A DNA stretch of 64,000 nucleotides from an uncultured Eubacteriales bacterium (GTDB lineage: Bacteria > Bacillota > Clostridia > Peptostreptococcales > Anaerovoracaceae): NCBI GenBank assembly GCA_902798745.1, contig CADBXM010000002.1:124001-188000 (forward strand), written 5' to 3'. The notes under the pieces were generated by a model. That model did not search any database. It had not been told where the DNA came from and saw nothing but the letters and a program-made list of their open reading frames with translations. Both the position numbers and the translations under genes were made by a program. Positions 34,388 to 43,253 of the stretch are shown in pieces (positions within the stretch are counted from its first letter, which is position 1; every line of letters begins with the position of its first letter).

Positions 34388-35581
34388 CTAGCCCTCCTTC
34401 TGGATCTTCTTGATGTCGATACTCTCAATGAAGGCCTGTACACGGGTCCTCATCTGTCCGGAGGTACCGATTGCGTATGGTCTGTCAACAGCGAGCACAG
34501 GATAGCCAAATTCCTCTCTGAGGATGTGTGATCCCATCATTCTCTCATAAGCCCATGGGTCGCAGAACTTCATCTGTTGATAGATGATTCCGTCTGCCTT
34601 GTACTCCTTGGCGATCTCGGCGACGTATTCGCGACGTCCGTCCATCGTCGGAGTATCCATGTAACGAGGGCACTCGCCTCTGTACATGTAGGCCCTGCAT
34701 ACCTGAGTCAGAGCGTCCTCATCATCATTGAGGTAAATAGGGTCTCTGCCAGGGAGTGACCCATAGCAGAATCTGTCAGCGCATACGAATGCGCCGCTGT
34801 CCTCAACGATCTTGATGAAGTCTGTGTCGTCGACCTCGGAGCCTACGACTTCAACTCTTGCCTTGAACCATGGCTTTTCATCCGGTTCTCTCTTCTTGAG
34901 TTCCTCGAGAGTCTCCTCGAGCTTATCCATGATGAGATGCTTAGGAGCAACATACGACGCCAGACAGATCACGTTGTACTCGTAACCTGTGATGGTAGGC
35001 TCGTCGAGCTTTCTGAAGTCTCCGATAGCTCTCAGGAGTTCGCAGACTTTGTTGTGCTGATCGACAGCCTTGCGGATCGCGGCGTCAGATGTGTCGATGC
35101 CGTAATTCTCAGCAAGCGGCTTGAGAATGTGGTTCTGACACTGGACTACGTAGAGATCAAGACCATTGTAGTCGGCCTTCATAGGGATCTCCATATAATC
35201 GAAGAAGAATCCCGGTTTGTCCTTACCCATCGCCTGAAGAACGTCCATGTTCTCGACGCAGCGGTTAAGCATGGTGCAACCGTCAGGTGTGACGCAAGCG
35301 TCAAGATAGTTGTAGCCTCCTTCGAGCGCTCTCTCGAGAATGGCTCTCGAATACTCGCAGAGGAAGCTTGTTAAATAATAAGTTCCTACATCAATCGAAC
35401 CGGTGCGCGGTGCGCGGAGTCTTGATGAAAAGATTCCCGGAAGATTGAGCAGAGGTTCAGGCACGTTTTCGCACATATAGCCTATGCACTTCATGCCTTC
35501 CTTCTGAGCCTGCTGAACAAGCTCGTTGTTAGCTTCCTGCAGCAGGTCTTCGAAGTAGATAAGATGTTTAAGGTCTTTCAT
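34388..35581 (-). CDS. 2-hydroxyacyl-CoA dehydratase family subunit (397 aa)
   Basis: 397 residues, the second member of the dehydratase superfamily pair. Cysteines in CIGYMCENVPE, CVTPDGCTML, CPRYMDTP and the region YQQMKFCDPWAYE near the C-terminus fit the HgdB/BcrB type cluster ligands. It is first in the operon, behind a promoter at 35668-35697 and a leader with two dyads. Both subunits together suggest amino-acid fermentation by the 2-hydroxyacyl-CoA route or an aromatic reductase; the sequence cannot separate these. Confidence 0.82.
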   Translation of the reverse strand: MKDLKHLIYFEDLLQEANNELVQQAQKEGMKCIGYMCENVPEPLLNLPGIFSSRLRAPRTGSIDVGTYYLTSFLCEYSRAILERALEGGYNYLDACVTPDGCTMLNRCVENMDVLQAMGKDKPGFFFDYMEIPMKADYNGLDLYVVQCQNHILKPLAENYGIDTSDAAIRKAVDQHNKVCELLRAIGDFRKLDEPTITGYEYNVICLASYVAPKHLIMDKLEETLEELKKREPDEKPWFKARVEVVGSEVDDTDFIKIVEDSGAFVCADRFCYGSLPGRDPIYLNDDEDALTQVCRAYMYRGECPRYMDTPTMDGRREYVAEIAKEYKADGIIYQQMKFCDPWAYERMMGSHILREEFGYPVLAVDRPYAIGTSGQMRTRVQAFIESIDIKKIQKEG

Positions 35582-35609
35582 TATTTATATCTCCTCTTAC
35601 CTCTCTCTC

Positions 35610-35653
35610 GGCGGCTTTCTGTGTGCCGCCCGAGCATACTTTCCAATATGCTC
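35610..35653 (-). promoter_or_regulatory. Two dyads in the leader of the dehydratase operon
   Basis: GAGCATA/TATGCTC (35632-35653, 8-base spacer) just after the probable start, then GGCGGC/GCCGCC (35610-35630, 9-base loop). Either an operator plus a hairpin or a paired RNA structure in the mRNA leader. Confidence 0.45.
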
Positions 35654-35667
35654 ACACTATCGGAAAT

Positions 35668-35697
35668 ATTTTATCATGCAAAGGCTAAAGTAGACAA
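35668..35697 (-). promoter_or_regulatory. Promoter of the dehydratase operon
   Basis: On the minus strand TTGTCT (35697-35692), an 18-base spacer and TAAAAT (35673-35668). Confidence 0.6.
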
Positions 35698-35764
35698 TAG
35701 ACAATAGAAACGAAACATAAAAAAACAGTTTCCACAAGTACCGCTTCTACAAACTTTTCCCCTC

Positions 35765-35793
35765 TTGACACATACCCCCACGAGGTATATATT
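35765..35793 (+). promoter_or_regulatory. Copper-responsive promoter of csoR-copA
   Basis: TTGACA (35765-35770), a 17-base spacer and TATATT (35788-35793). The first CsoR box occupies the spacer exactly, so CsoR binding would exclude polymerase. Confidence 0.85.
35772..35788. promoter_or_regulatory. CsoR operator 1
   Basis: ATACCCCCACGAGGTAT: the GC-rich centre flanked by ATACC/GGTAT arms typical of CsoR/copper boxes (consensus close to TACCCnnnnnGGGTA). Confidence 0.8.
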
Positions 35794-35804
35794 CGAGTGG
35801 TAAC

Positions 35805-35821
35805 ATACCCATAGGGGGTAT
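35805..35821. promoter_or_regulatory. CsoR operator 2
   Basis: ATACCCATAGGGGGTAT, a near-perfect CsoR box downstream of the start of transcription and 23 bases before the csoR ATG. Two boxes 33 bases (about three DNA turns) apart allow cooperative binding. Confidence 0.82.
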
Positions 35822-35843
35822 ATAGTTTGGAACGAGGTAAATT

Positions 35844-36173
35844 ATGACAGATACTAAGGCATCTACAAAAGATAACAACTGCTGTGCCTGCAGTGAAAAG
35901 CGCAAGGAGCGCAGTCCTGAAGAATACAAGGATCTCATCAACAGGCTCAGCCGTATCGAAGGTCAGGTGCGTGGCATCAAAGCAATGGTGGAACGCGGAG
36001 CCTACTGTCCGGACATCCTGATACAGACATCGGCAGTCAATTCCGCGCTGAACAGTTTCAGCAAAGTGTTGCTTTCGAATCACATCCGCACCTGTGTCAG
36101 GAATGATATAAAGGAAGGAAACGATGAAGTCGTCGAAGAACTCGTCACGACTCTTCAGAAGATGATGAAATAA
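35844..36173 (+). CDS. csoR: Copper-sensing repressor CsoR
   Basis: 109 residues, all-helical DUF156 family. The copper-binding Cys-His-Cys set is visible: Cys in GAYCPDIL, His in SNHIR and Cys in RTCVR. The RLSRIEGQVRGI motif is the family signature. Cu(I) binding releases it from DNA. An extra cysteine-rich N-terminus (NNCCACSEK) may also bind metal. First gene of a copper operon, separated from copA by 2 bases, with its boxes just upstream. Confidence 0.93.
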   Translation: MTDTKASTKDNNCCACSEKRKERSPEEYKDLINRLSRIEGQVRGIKAMVERGAYCPDILIQTSAVNSALNSFSKVLLSNHIRTCVRNDIKEGNDEVVEELVTTLQKMMK

Positions 36174-36175
36174 AG

Positions 36176-38746
36176 ATGGAACAATACACAGTAACGGGAA
36201 TGAGCTGCGCTGCGTGTCAGGCGCGGGTCGAAAAGGCTGTTTCAAAAGTCGAGGGAGTCGATTCATGCTCGGTCAGCCTTCTTACAAATTCGATGGGAGT
36301 CGAAGGAAACGCTTCTCCTGAAGACATAATACGCGCCGTCACAGACGCCGGCTACGGAGCCAGGCTCAAGGCGGAAAAAGCCGCGGGCAACAGCGACGCG
36401 AGCAGTTTTGCCGCGGATGAAGCTGCTCTCGAAGACAGAGAGACACCCGCTCTCAAGAGACGTCTCATTTATTCGCTCGCCTTTCTCATCGTCCTAATGT
36501 ATTTCTCCATGGGTCACATGATGTGGGGCTGGCCGCTCCCTGCTTTCTTCGAAGGTAACCACATCGCGATGGGTCTCGTACAGATGATCCTTGCGGCGAT
36601 TGTGATGGTCATCAATCAGAAATTCTTCATCAGCGGATTCAAAGGGCTTATACATGGAGCTCCAAACATGGATACGCTGGTCGCAATGGGAAGCGCCGCT
36701 TCTTTCTGTTGGAGCACATATGTACTCTTCGCCATGACTGGCGCGCAGCTTGCCGGTGACAGCGAAGCAGTCATGTCCTTCATGCATGACTTGTACTTCG
36801 AATCTGCCGCTATGATCCTTGCTCTGATCACTGTCGGGAAGATGCTCGAAGCTCATTCCAAAGGGAAGACCACAGACGCACTAAAAAGCCTAATGAAACT
36901 GGCACCTCAGACAGCGGTCGTTGAAAAGGACGGTATCGAAACAGAAGTTGCTGTATCACAGGTCAGTGTTGGTGATATATTCCTGGTCCGGCCGGGTGAA
37001 AACATACCTGTCGACGGTATCATCCTGGAGGGAAATGCCGCAGTCAATGAAGCCGCTCTCACAGGCGAGTCCATACCTGTAGATAAGGAACCGGGCGATA
37101 ATGTATCCGCAGCCACTGCAAATCAGTCGGGCTTCATACGCTGCAGAGCGACCAGAGTCGGCGAAGACACCACTCTTGCTCAGATAATACGTATGGTGAG
37201 CGACGCGGCGGCAACAAAGGCTCCCATATCCAGGATCGCAGACCGCGTTGCCGCAGTATTTGTGCCTGTAGTGATAGGCATCGCTCTTGTGACTATGATC
37301 ATCTGGCTGGTCGTCGGAAGGGATACGGGATTCGCCCTTGCCAGAGCTATCTCGGTACTCGTCATCAGCTGTCCTTGCGCCCTCGGTCTTGCAACACCGG
37401 TCGCCATAATGGTAGGAAGCGGCGTGGGAGCTAGGAGCGGAATACTATTCAAGACAGCTTCAGCGCTTGAAGAGACAGGTCGCATAGAGATCGCGGCACT
37501 GGATAAAACAGGCACCATCACAGGTGGAGATCCCAAAGTGACCGACGTGTTCACCTGCCGCGGGGTGCCAAAAGATGAACTTCTCACAGTGGCAGCAGCT
37601 GTCGAGTCAAGATCCTCCCACCCTCTCGCGAAAGCGATCTCGGAATACATAGGCAGCACCACACTCAGGATAAGCGACTATACCGAAGTCCCGGGGAGCG
37701 GAGTCAAAGCGTTCACGTGGGACGGCTCATCGGCTGTAAGCATAGCCGGAGGAAACGCGGGATTTATGAAAGAAAACGGCATAGCCGGTGAAGACATCGA
37801 TCGCCTTTTGAAGGAGACGGCCGAATTTGCGGCTGCCGGAAAAACATCCGTGCTCTTCGAAAAAGGAGGCAAGCTGCTCGGGTTGGTAGCTCTTGCTGAT
37901 TCGGTGAGAGAAGACAGCGTTGACGCAATAAGGCAGTTCAGAGAGCTCGGGATCAGGACCGTAATGCTGACGGGTGACAGAAAAAAGGCGGCCAACGCGA
38001 TCGCAGAAGAAGTAGGCGTTGACGAGGTCATTGCAGAAGTGATGCCTGACGGCAAGGAGGAAGTTATCCGCAGCCTTATGCAGCAGGGACGTACCGCAAT
38101 GATCGGCGATGGTATCAATGACGCCCCTGCCCTTACCAGAGCTAACGTGGGAATAGCCATTGGTGCCGGAACGGATGTCGCTCTCGATGCAGCCGATGTG
38201 GTGCTTCTGAACAGCAAGCTTTCAGACGCTGTCAAAGCAGTAAGGCTCGGGCGCAAAGTCCTCAAAAACATCCATGAAAACCTGTTCTGGGCTTTCTTCT
38301 ACAACGCGCTTTGTATACCCGTGGCTGCCGGAGCCTTCATAAAACTGTTCGGATGGGTCCTTAATCCAATGCTGGCAGCAGCTGCTATGAGCCTTTCGAG
38401 TTTCTGCGTTGTCACCAACGCTCTGAGACTCAATCTATTCGATTCCGGAGATAGCAGGCACTCCAATAATGATAAGACTGCAGTCGCCGAGACTGGAGCG
38501 GCTGACAAAGTTATTAATGAAAGAGAGGAAAAACAAATGCAGAAAACAATGAAGATCGAAGGTATGATGTGCCCACACTGTGAAGCCACCGTCAAAAAGA
38601 CTCTTGAAGCTATCGACGGAGTTGAGACCGCGGATGTGAGCCATGAGGCCGGTACAGCTGTAGTATCTATGTCGACAGAGATCGCTGATGCCGTACTCAA
38701 AGAGGCAGTGGAAGTAAAAGATTATAAAGTCATCGGGATAGAATAA
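36176..38746 (+). CDS. copA: Copper-exporting P1B-type ATPase with fused C-terminal CopZ-like domain
   Basis: 856 residues. An N-terminal heavy-metal domain (SCAACQ, Cys11 and Cys14) is followed by transmembrane helices, the CPC metal site (399-401, SCPCALGLATP), the phosphorylated Asp443 in DKTGTITGG, and GDGIND near residue 644. After a hydrophilic linker (about 757-787) a second heavy-metal domain forms the last 69 residues (MMCPHCEATV). That piece begins with an in-frame ATG at 38537 preceded by a good AGAGG site 8 bases away, so free CopZ-like chaperone may also be made. Confidence 0.95.
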   Translation: MEQYTVTGMSCAACQARVEKAVSKVEGVDSCSVSLLTNSMGVEGNASPEDIIRAVTDAGYGARLKAEKAAGNSDASSFAADEAALEDRETPALKRRLIYSLAFLIVLMYFSMGHMMWGWPLPAFFEGNHIAMGLVQMILAAIVMVINQKFFISGFKGLIHGAPNMDTLVAMGSAASFCWSTYVLFAMTGAQLAGDSEAVMSFMHDLYFESAAMILALITVGKMLEAHSKGKTTDALKSLMKLAPQTAVVEKDGIETEVAVSQVSVGDIFLVRPGENIPVDGIILEGNAAVNEAALTGESIPVDKEPGDNVSAATANQSGFIRCRATRVGEDTTLAQIIRMVSDAAATKAPISRIADRVAAVFVPVVIGIALVTMIIWLVVGRDTGFALARAISVLVISCPCALGLATPVAIMVGSGVGARSGILFKTASALEETGRIEIAALDKTGTITGGDPKVTDVFTCRGVPKDELLTVAAAVESRSSHPLAKAISEYIGSTTLRISDYTEVPGSGVKAFTWDGSSAVSIAGGNAGFMKENGIAGEDIDRLLKETAEFAAAGKTSVLFEKGGKLLGLVALADSVREDSVDAIRQFRELGIRTVMLTGDRKKAANAIAEEVGVDEVIAEVMPDGKEEVIRSLMQQGRTAMIGDGINDAPALTRANVGIAIGAGTDVALDAADVVLLNSKLSDAVKAVRLGRKVLKNIHENLFWAFFYNALCIPVAAGAFIKLFGWVLNPMLAAAAMSLSSFCVVTNALRLNLFDSGDSRHSNNDKTAVAETGAADKVINEREEKQMQKTMKIEGMMCPHCEATVKKTLEAIDGVETADVSHEAGTAVVSMSTEIADAVLKEAVEVKDYKVIGIE
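38537..38746 (+). CDS. copZ: Possible internally initiated CopZ-like copper chaperone
   Basis: Within and in frame with copA: ATG at residue 788, AGAGG plus 8-base spacing upstream, giving 69 residues with the MxCxxC copper site (MMCPHC) and the ferredoxin-like fold pattern of CopZ. Separate copZ genes usually accompany copA; none is seen here. Internal initiation is an inference from the ribosome site and the domain boundary. Confidence 0.45.
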   Translation: MQKTMKIEGMMCPHCEATVKKTLEAIDGVETADVSHEAGTAVVSMSTEIADAVLKEAVEVKDYKVIGIE

Positions 38747-38757
38747 TTAAAAAAATA

Positions 38758-38786
38758 TTAACAAAACCTGTCCCTTGTGTTATACT
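38758..38786 (+). promoter_or_regulatory. Promoter for kup
   Basis: TTAACA, a 17-base spacer, TATACT (each one mismatch from consensus), 60 bases before the kup start. Confidence 0.78.
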
Positions 38787-38845
38787 TCCGTCTATCCGTT
38801 TTGGATATTTTTCGGTGTTTCATACATTTCGGAGGGATTTGAATC

Positions 38846-40855
38846 ATGTTGGAAACCGGTGAATCACAACACAAAAAGAATGTAAGCGCGGCAATGTTCC
38901 TTGTTACCATAGGTATCGTATATGGTGATATCGGAACCTCGCCTATGTATGTTATGAAATCTATCCTCGAAGGCAACGGAGGTATCTCCCATGTTGACGA
39001 GGATTTTATCATTGGTTCTCTATCGCTCGTGATCTGGACCATTACTTTGCTTACGACTGTGAAGCACGTCCTCATCGCTCTCAGAGCCGACAACCATGGT
39101 GAAGGCGGTATATTCGCGCTCTACAGCCTCGTAAAGAACTGTGGCGCATGGCTGATCGTTCCTACGATGATAGGTGGCTGCACAATGCTGGCTGATGGAG
39201 TCCTCACTCCGGCTGTAACGGTAACAACTGCCGTCGAAGGTCTCAGGAGTATCGATATCATGAATAAGTTCCTGGGAAGCGGTCAGGTCGTGGTATTGGT
39301 CATCACCATCACTATCATCAGCGTGCTCTTCTTTATACAACGAAGCGGCACGAGTCTGATTGGAAAGATGTTCGGGCCGGTAATGATGGTCTGGTTCCTG
39401 TTCCTGGGCATTACAGGCATTTGGCTGTCTCTTGGAGATCTCAGCCTGCTCAAGGCCTTGAACCCACTCTACGCAATCAAAGTACTCTTCAGTCCCGGCA
39501 ATAAAGCAGGCATCATGATACTCGGAAGCGTCTTCCTTTGTACGACAGGAGCGGAGGCACTCTATACAGATATGGGCCATGTCGGCAAAGAGAACATCCT
39601 CGTAAGCTGGCCGTTTGTAAAGATCTGCCTGATCCTCAACTACATGGGTCAGTGCTCTTGGATAATTGCACATAAAGGCAATGCCGAGCTGGCTCAGATC
39701 CACGATCTGAACCCGTTCTATATGATGTTGCCTGAAGGACTCAGACCTGTATCAGTAGTTCTCAGTGCTCTCGCTGCGATCATCGCCAGCCAGGCTCTTA
39801 TCAGTGGAAGCTATACGCTCGTTCATGAAGCAGCTGTCCTCGACCTAATGCCTCATCTGAACGTGCACTACCCTTCAGATACTAAAGGTCAGATATACAT
39901 CCCAGCGATCAATAATACGCTTTGGGTGCTGTGCATCGGAGTGGTCCTGTATTTCAGAAGCGGCTCGCGAATGGAGAACGCATACGGTCTGGCTATCACG
40001 ATCAGCATGCTTATGATGACGGTGCTCTTCATCGTTTACATCGGAAAGCTTCATCACCACATACCGGGAGCGATATTATTCGGACTTGTGTTCGGATCGA
40101 TCGAAGGCGTCTTCTTCATTTCCAGCCTTGGTAAATTCGCGGTAGGCGGCTATGTAGCGATCATAATATCCGCAGCCATCCTGTATGTGATGATCTGCTG
40201 GTATCGCGGAACACAGATCGAACGCATGCAGCTGATACAGCTGAATATGAGAGATTATATGGATGCCATAAAGGGTCTTCAGAATGACGAATCCATCCCT
40301 ATGCTGGCAAACAATCTGGTTTACCTCGCCAAGGACGATGACTTTGAGTCTGTCGACAGAGACATTCTCTACTCTATACTCGACAGAGATCCTAAACGCG
40401 CCGATGCGTACTGGTTCATCAGTATCAACTCGACTGATCAGCCATATCAGGCTGACTATGAGGTGGAAACATTCGGTACCGATTACCTGTTCAGGATCAA
40501 TCTCAACCTCGGATACAAGGTAAAGCAACGAGTAAATCTTTATCTAAGGCAGATAGTTCAAGATCTCAGAGCATCAGGCGAACTTCCTGCGCAGAACAAG
40601 CAGCACTCTATCTACGGTCCTTCTGAGATCGGTTCGTTCAAGTTCTGCATGATAAGAAAACTGCTGCCTCTCGAGGGCGACATGGCGCCTCTGGACAGCT
40701 TCCTGATAAGAACGAAATATGCTATAAGAAGGATCGCGGGAAGCCCTGTGAGATGGTTCGGACTTCAGACTTCCAACGTTATGATCGAGTATGTGCCGAT
40801 GTTCCTTCCTAGAAGAGAACACGCTGAAACTCTTACTCGAATCGAACACAAATAA
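38846..40855 (+). CDS. kup: KUP/HAK-family potassium transporter
   Basis: 669 residues. The N-terminal part (about 15-440) has about 12 membrane helices; YGDIGTSPMYV is the KUP signature and EGGIFALYSL follows. The C-terminal 220 residues are cytoplasmic. It imports K+ with protons. Potassium importers are common targets of c-di-AMP, and this genome makes c-di-AMP through CdaA (16.5 kb), but no c-di-AMP riboswitch is visible in the short leader. Its ribosome site is GGAGGG. Closed by a strong terminator. Confidence 0.94.
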   Translation: MLETGESQHKKNVSAAMFLVTIGIVYGDIGTSPMYVMKSILEGNGGISHVDEDFIIGSLSLVIWTITLLTTVKHVLIALRADNHGEGGIFALYSLVKNCGAWLIVPTMIGGCTMLADGVLTPAVTVTTAVEGLRSIDIMNKFLGSGQVVVLVITITIISVLFFIQRSGTSLIGKMFGPVMMVWFLFLGITGIWLSLGDLSLLKALNPLYAIKVLFSPGNKAGIMILGSVFLCTTGAEALYTDMGHVGKENILVSWPFVKICLILNYMGQCSWIIAHKGNAELAQIHDLNPFYMMLPEGLRPVSVVLSALAAIIASQALISGSYTLVHEAAVLDLMPHLNVHYPSDTKGQIYIPAINNTLWVLCIGVVLYFRSGSRMENAYGLAITISMLMMTVLFIVYIGKLHHHIPGAILFGLVFGSIEGVFFISSLGKFAVGGYVAIIISAAILYVMICWYRGTQIERMQLIQLNMRDYMDAIKGLQNDESIPMLANNLVYLAKDDDFESVDRDILYSILDRDPKRADAYWFISINSTDQPYQADYEVETFGTDYLFRINLNLGYKVKQRVNLYLRQIVQDLRASGELPAQNKQHSIYGPSEIGSFKFCMIRKLLPLEGDMAPLDSFLIRTKYAIRRIAGSPVRWFGLQTSNVMIEYVPMFLPRREHAETLTRIEHK

Positions 40856-40873
40856 CAGAACAATATACAAGAG

Positions 40874-40907
40874 AAAGACCGGGGAGTCCTTCCCCGGTCT
40901 TTTGTTC
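40874..40907. terminator. Bidirectional terminator after kup
   Basis: AAAGACCGGGG-agtcctt-CCCCGGTCTTT, 11-bp stem followed by TGTT, between the convergent kup and BaiN-like genes. Confidence 0.88.
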
Positions 40908-42052
40908 TATACGCTATAGTTCTTGCGAATGTCATCTGCCGCGGCACATGCCGTCGACCAGCACATCTGCAGATTATATCCTCCTGTGATGCCGTCCGCG
41001 TCGATCGCTTCACCTATGACATAAATACCATCCACCCGCTTCATCCGCATAGTGTGCATATCGAGTTCTTCAAGAGAGACTCCGCCCGCAGTCACCATGC
41101 CGCGTGAGTCTACTGATCTAACGGTAAAGTCGTCATGAACAAGCAGAGACGCAAGCACGGTTGTCTTTATATCACCCGACTCACCCCTGGCCCTGTCCTG
41201 AAGGACACGCTGCATCCGTTTAGGTAGGTCCTGAAGATCTTTGTTGTAACTCAGGCTTATCTTTCCACCTGATTCAGCATAGCCCGATATATTGAGGATC
41301 GCAGGCCCCGACAACCCGTCATGCGTGAAGAGAACATCACCGGTCATACTAACTGCCTTGCCCTTGCAAATGCAGGCTGCGTCACTGCTAAGTACTGTTG
41401 CGGTCACATCCTTGATAGAGATGCCTGCAAGATCGGCATACGGGTAGTCTTCAATGTACACAGGCGCCAGCGCAGACCTTGGTTCTGTGATCTCTGCCCC
41501 GATTCCTTTCAGGATCTTAAACATCGATCCGTCAGAACCGGTCTCCGGATATGTGATACCACCGGTCGCGATCACAACATTCCTTGCGCCGAGAGTTTCG
41601 CCGTTTTCAAGAGTTACATCAAAGTGGTCTTCCTCATTGCTAAGTCCGCTGACTTTTGCTCCGGTCCTTATCTGCCAACCGTTTCTTTCAGCTGCTTCGT
41701 GAAAAGCATCAAGGATATCCCTTGCTCTCATGGATGCCGGGAAGATTCGCCCGTTCTCATCTGTCAGCTTCACTCCGTGATCCTCAAGCCACTTCATCAG
41801 ATCGGCATTACTATGCCTGTAAAGGCACTTCCTGAGCAACGGCCCTTTGTCACCATATGCAAAAAGGAAGTCCTTTATCGATCCGCCATGAGTGATGTTG
41901 CACCTACCTCCCCCGCTCATCAGAAGCTTGCTCCCAATGCAAGACGAGCCCTCGAGGATGATCCCCCGAGCGCCGTCAAGTTCGATATTGGCTGCCAGCA
42001 TCAATCCCGATGCACCACCGCCTATTATTACATTGTCAAATGATTTGGTCAT
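40907..42052 (-). CDS. BaiN/HI0933-family flavoprotein
   Basis: 381 residues. N-terminal FAD site VIIGGGASGLMLAANIE, then GSKLLMSGGGRCNITHG, a block specific to the HI0933/BaiN (YhiN) family, and the C-terminal GEAIDADGITGGYNLQMCWSTA. Some members act on bile-acid intermediates (BaiN), others on unknown substrates or on aminoacetone. No bai genes are nearby, so no bile-acid role can be claimed. It follows the PTS IIC-like gene by 17 bases. Confidence 0.86.
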   Translation of the reverse strand: MTKSFDNVIIGGGASGLMLAANIELDGARGIILEGSSCIGSKLLMSGGGRCNITHGGSIKDFLFAYGDKGPLLRKCLYRHSNADLMKWLEDHGVKLTDENGRIFPASMRARDILDAFHEAAERNGWQIRTGAKVSGLSNEEDHFDVTLENGETLGARNVVIATGGITYPETGSDGSMFKILKGIGAEITEPRSALAPVYIEDYPYADLAGISIKDVTATVLSSDAACICKGKAVSMTGDVLFTHDGLSGPAILNISGYAESGGKISLSYNKDLQDLPKRMQRVLQDRARGESGDIKTTVLASLLVHDDFTVRSVDSRGMVTAGGVSLEELDMHTMRMKRVDGIYVIGEAIDADGITGGYNLQMCWSTACAAADDIRKNYSV

Positions 42053-42069
42053 CTATTATCACTCAATCG

Positions 42070-43176
42070 CTACAGCGTGAGGTCACCATCTTTGACCCAA
42101 CCGAGTTTTCTGCATCCCGCATTGATCAGCGGCGCCAAAACAGCCGGGAGTACGAAACATATCAGTATCAGTCCGAGCCAGTCCATACCTGTTATGGCTT
42201 CCTTAGCTCCATTGGCTATGTCAGCCACCCAGCCTGAGTAAACGCCGATCTGGCCTACCAGTCCGCATGTGCCCATACCGCTGGATACAGGGGCTCCATT
42301 CATCTGCATTTTGAATACGCAGGTCGCGATCGGTCCTGTGATTGCGGCAGTCAGCGTAGGCGCTATCCAGATCTTAGGATTCTTTACGATATTACCCATC
42401 TGGAGCATCGATGTGCCTATGCCTTGTGAGACCAGGCCGCCCCACTTGTTCTCTTTAAACGACATCACGGCAAAGCCCACCATCTGAGCGCAGCATCCTG
42501 CGACAGCAGCTCCACCGGCAAGTCCCGTAAGGCCAAGCGCAGCACATATAGCGGCGGACGATATCGGGAGAGTAAGAGCCATTCCGACAATTACTGATAC
42601 GATGATGCCCATCATGAAAGGCTTCAATTCAGTAGCCCACATTACGAGATTGCCTACTTTCATTGCCGCTGCTCCGAGCGCAGGCGCCCACCATGCGGAT
42701 AGCGCGACTCCGATCCCTATGGTCACCAAAGGTGTCACGAGTATGTCGACTTTTGTTTCTCCTGCGACAGCTTTACCGAACTCAGCTGCGATTATGGCTA
42801 CCACCAGGACTGCAAGCGGCCCGCCTGCTCCGCCAAGCCCATTTGCAGCAAATCCGACTGTTGCCAGACTGAATAACACCAGCGGTGGCGCTTTTAGAGC
42901 ATATCCGATAGCAACTGCCATAGCCGGACCGGTCATCGCCATTGCAAGCCCTCCAACAGTATATGGGATCTGCGCCTCCCCCGACTTCATGATCCAGATA
43001 GGATCAGTCAGGAACCCGATGTTAAACTGTGTTCCCAGAGTGTTGATGATCGTACCGATCAGCAGTGAACAGAACAGACCTTGCGCCATTGCAGAGAGCG
43101 CATCGATGCCATATCTCTTGCCGCTTATCTCGATATTCTTTCTCTTTAGAAATGCTTTGAATGATTCCTTTGTCAT
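42070..43176 (-). CDS. PTS IIC-like membrane transporter (PTS_EIIC_2 family)
   Basis: 368 residues, highly hydrophobic with about nine membrane helices and many Gly/Ala-rich segments. The sequence resembles the stand-alone PTS_EIIC_2-type IIC proteins of Firmicutes. No IIA, IIB, HPr or EI gene is near, so whether it takes part in phosphotransfer is unknown. An AGAGGAATC site supports the start. Co-oriented with the downstream flavoprotein. Confidence 0.72.
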   Translation of the reverse strand: MTKESFKAFLKRKNIEISGKRYGIDALSAMAQGLFCSLLIGTIINTLGTQFNIGFLTDPIWIMKSGEAQIPYTVGGLAMAMTGPAMAVAIGYALKAPPLVLFSLATVGFAANGLGGAGGPLAVLVVAIIAAEFGKAVAGETKVDILVTPLVTIGIGVALSAWWAPALGAAAMKVGNLVMWATELKPFMMGIIVSVIVGMALTLPISSAAICAALGLTGLAGGAAVAGCCAQMVGFAVMSFKENKWGGLVSQGIGTSMLQMGNIVKNPKIWIAPTLTAAITGPIATCVFKMQMNGAPVSSGMGTCGLVGQIGVYSGWVADIANGAKEAITGMDWLGLILICFVLPAVLAPLINAGCRKLGWVKDGDLTL

Positions 43177-43253
43177 TTTGATTCCTCTTAGATATAATTA
43201 GTTAAAGATTACTTCGTTATTGTATCACATCAATACACAAAAGGGGTCACTAA

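Noticed and set aside
33267-34391. A 374-codon plus-strand frame opposite the dehydratase subunit, and a 347-codon frame at 11949-12992 opposite glmM
   Set aside because: Both are antisense to genes with clear families and look like frame shadows.
40907-42052. Bile-acid 7-dehydroxylation gene baiN
   Set aside because: The family is broad and no other bai gene is in the window; the SDR at 46.7 kb is also not specific.
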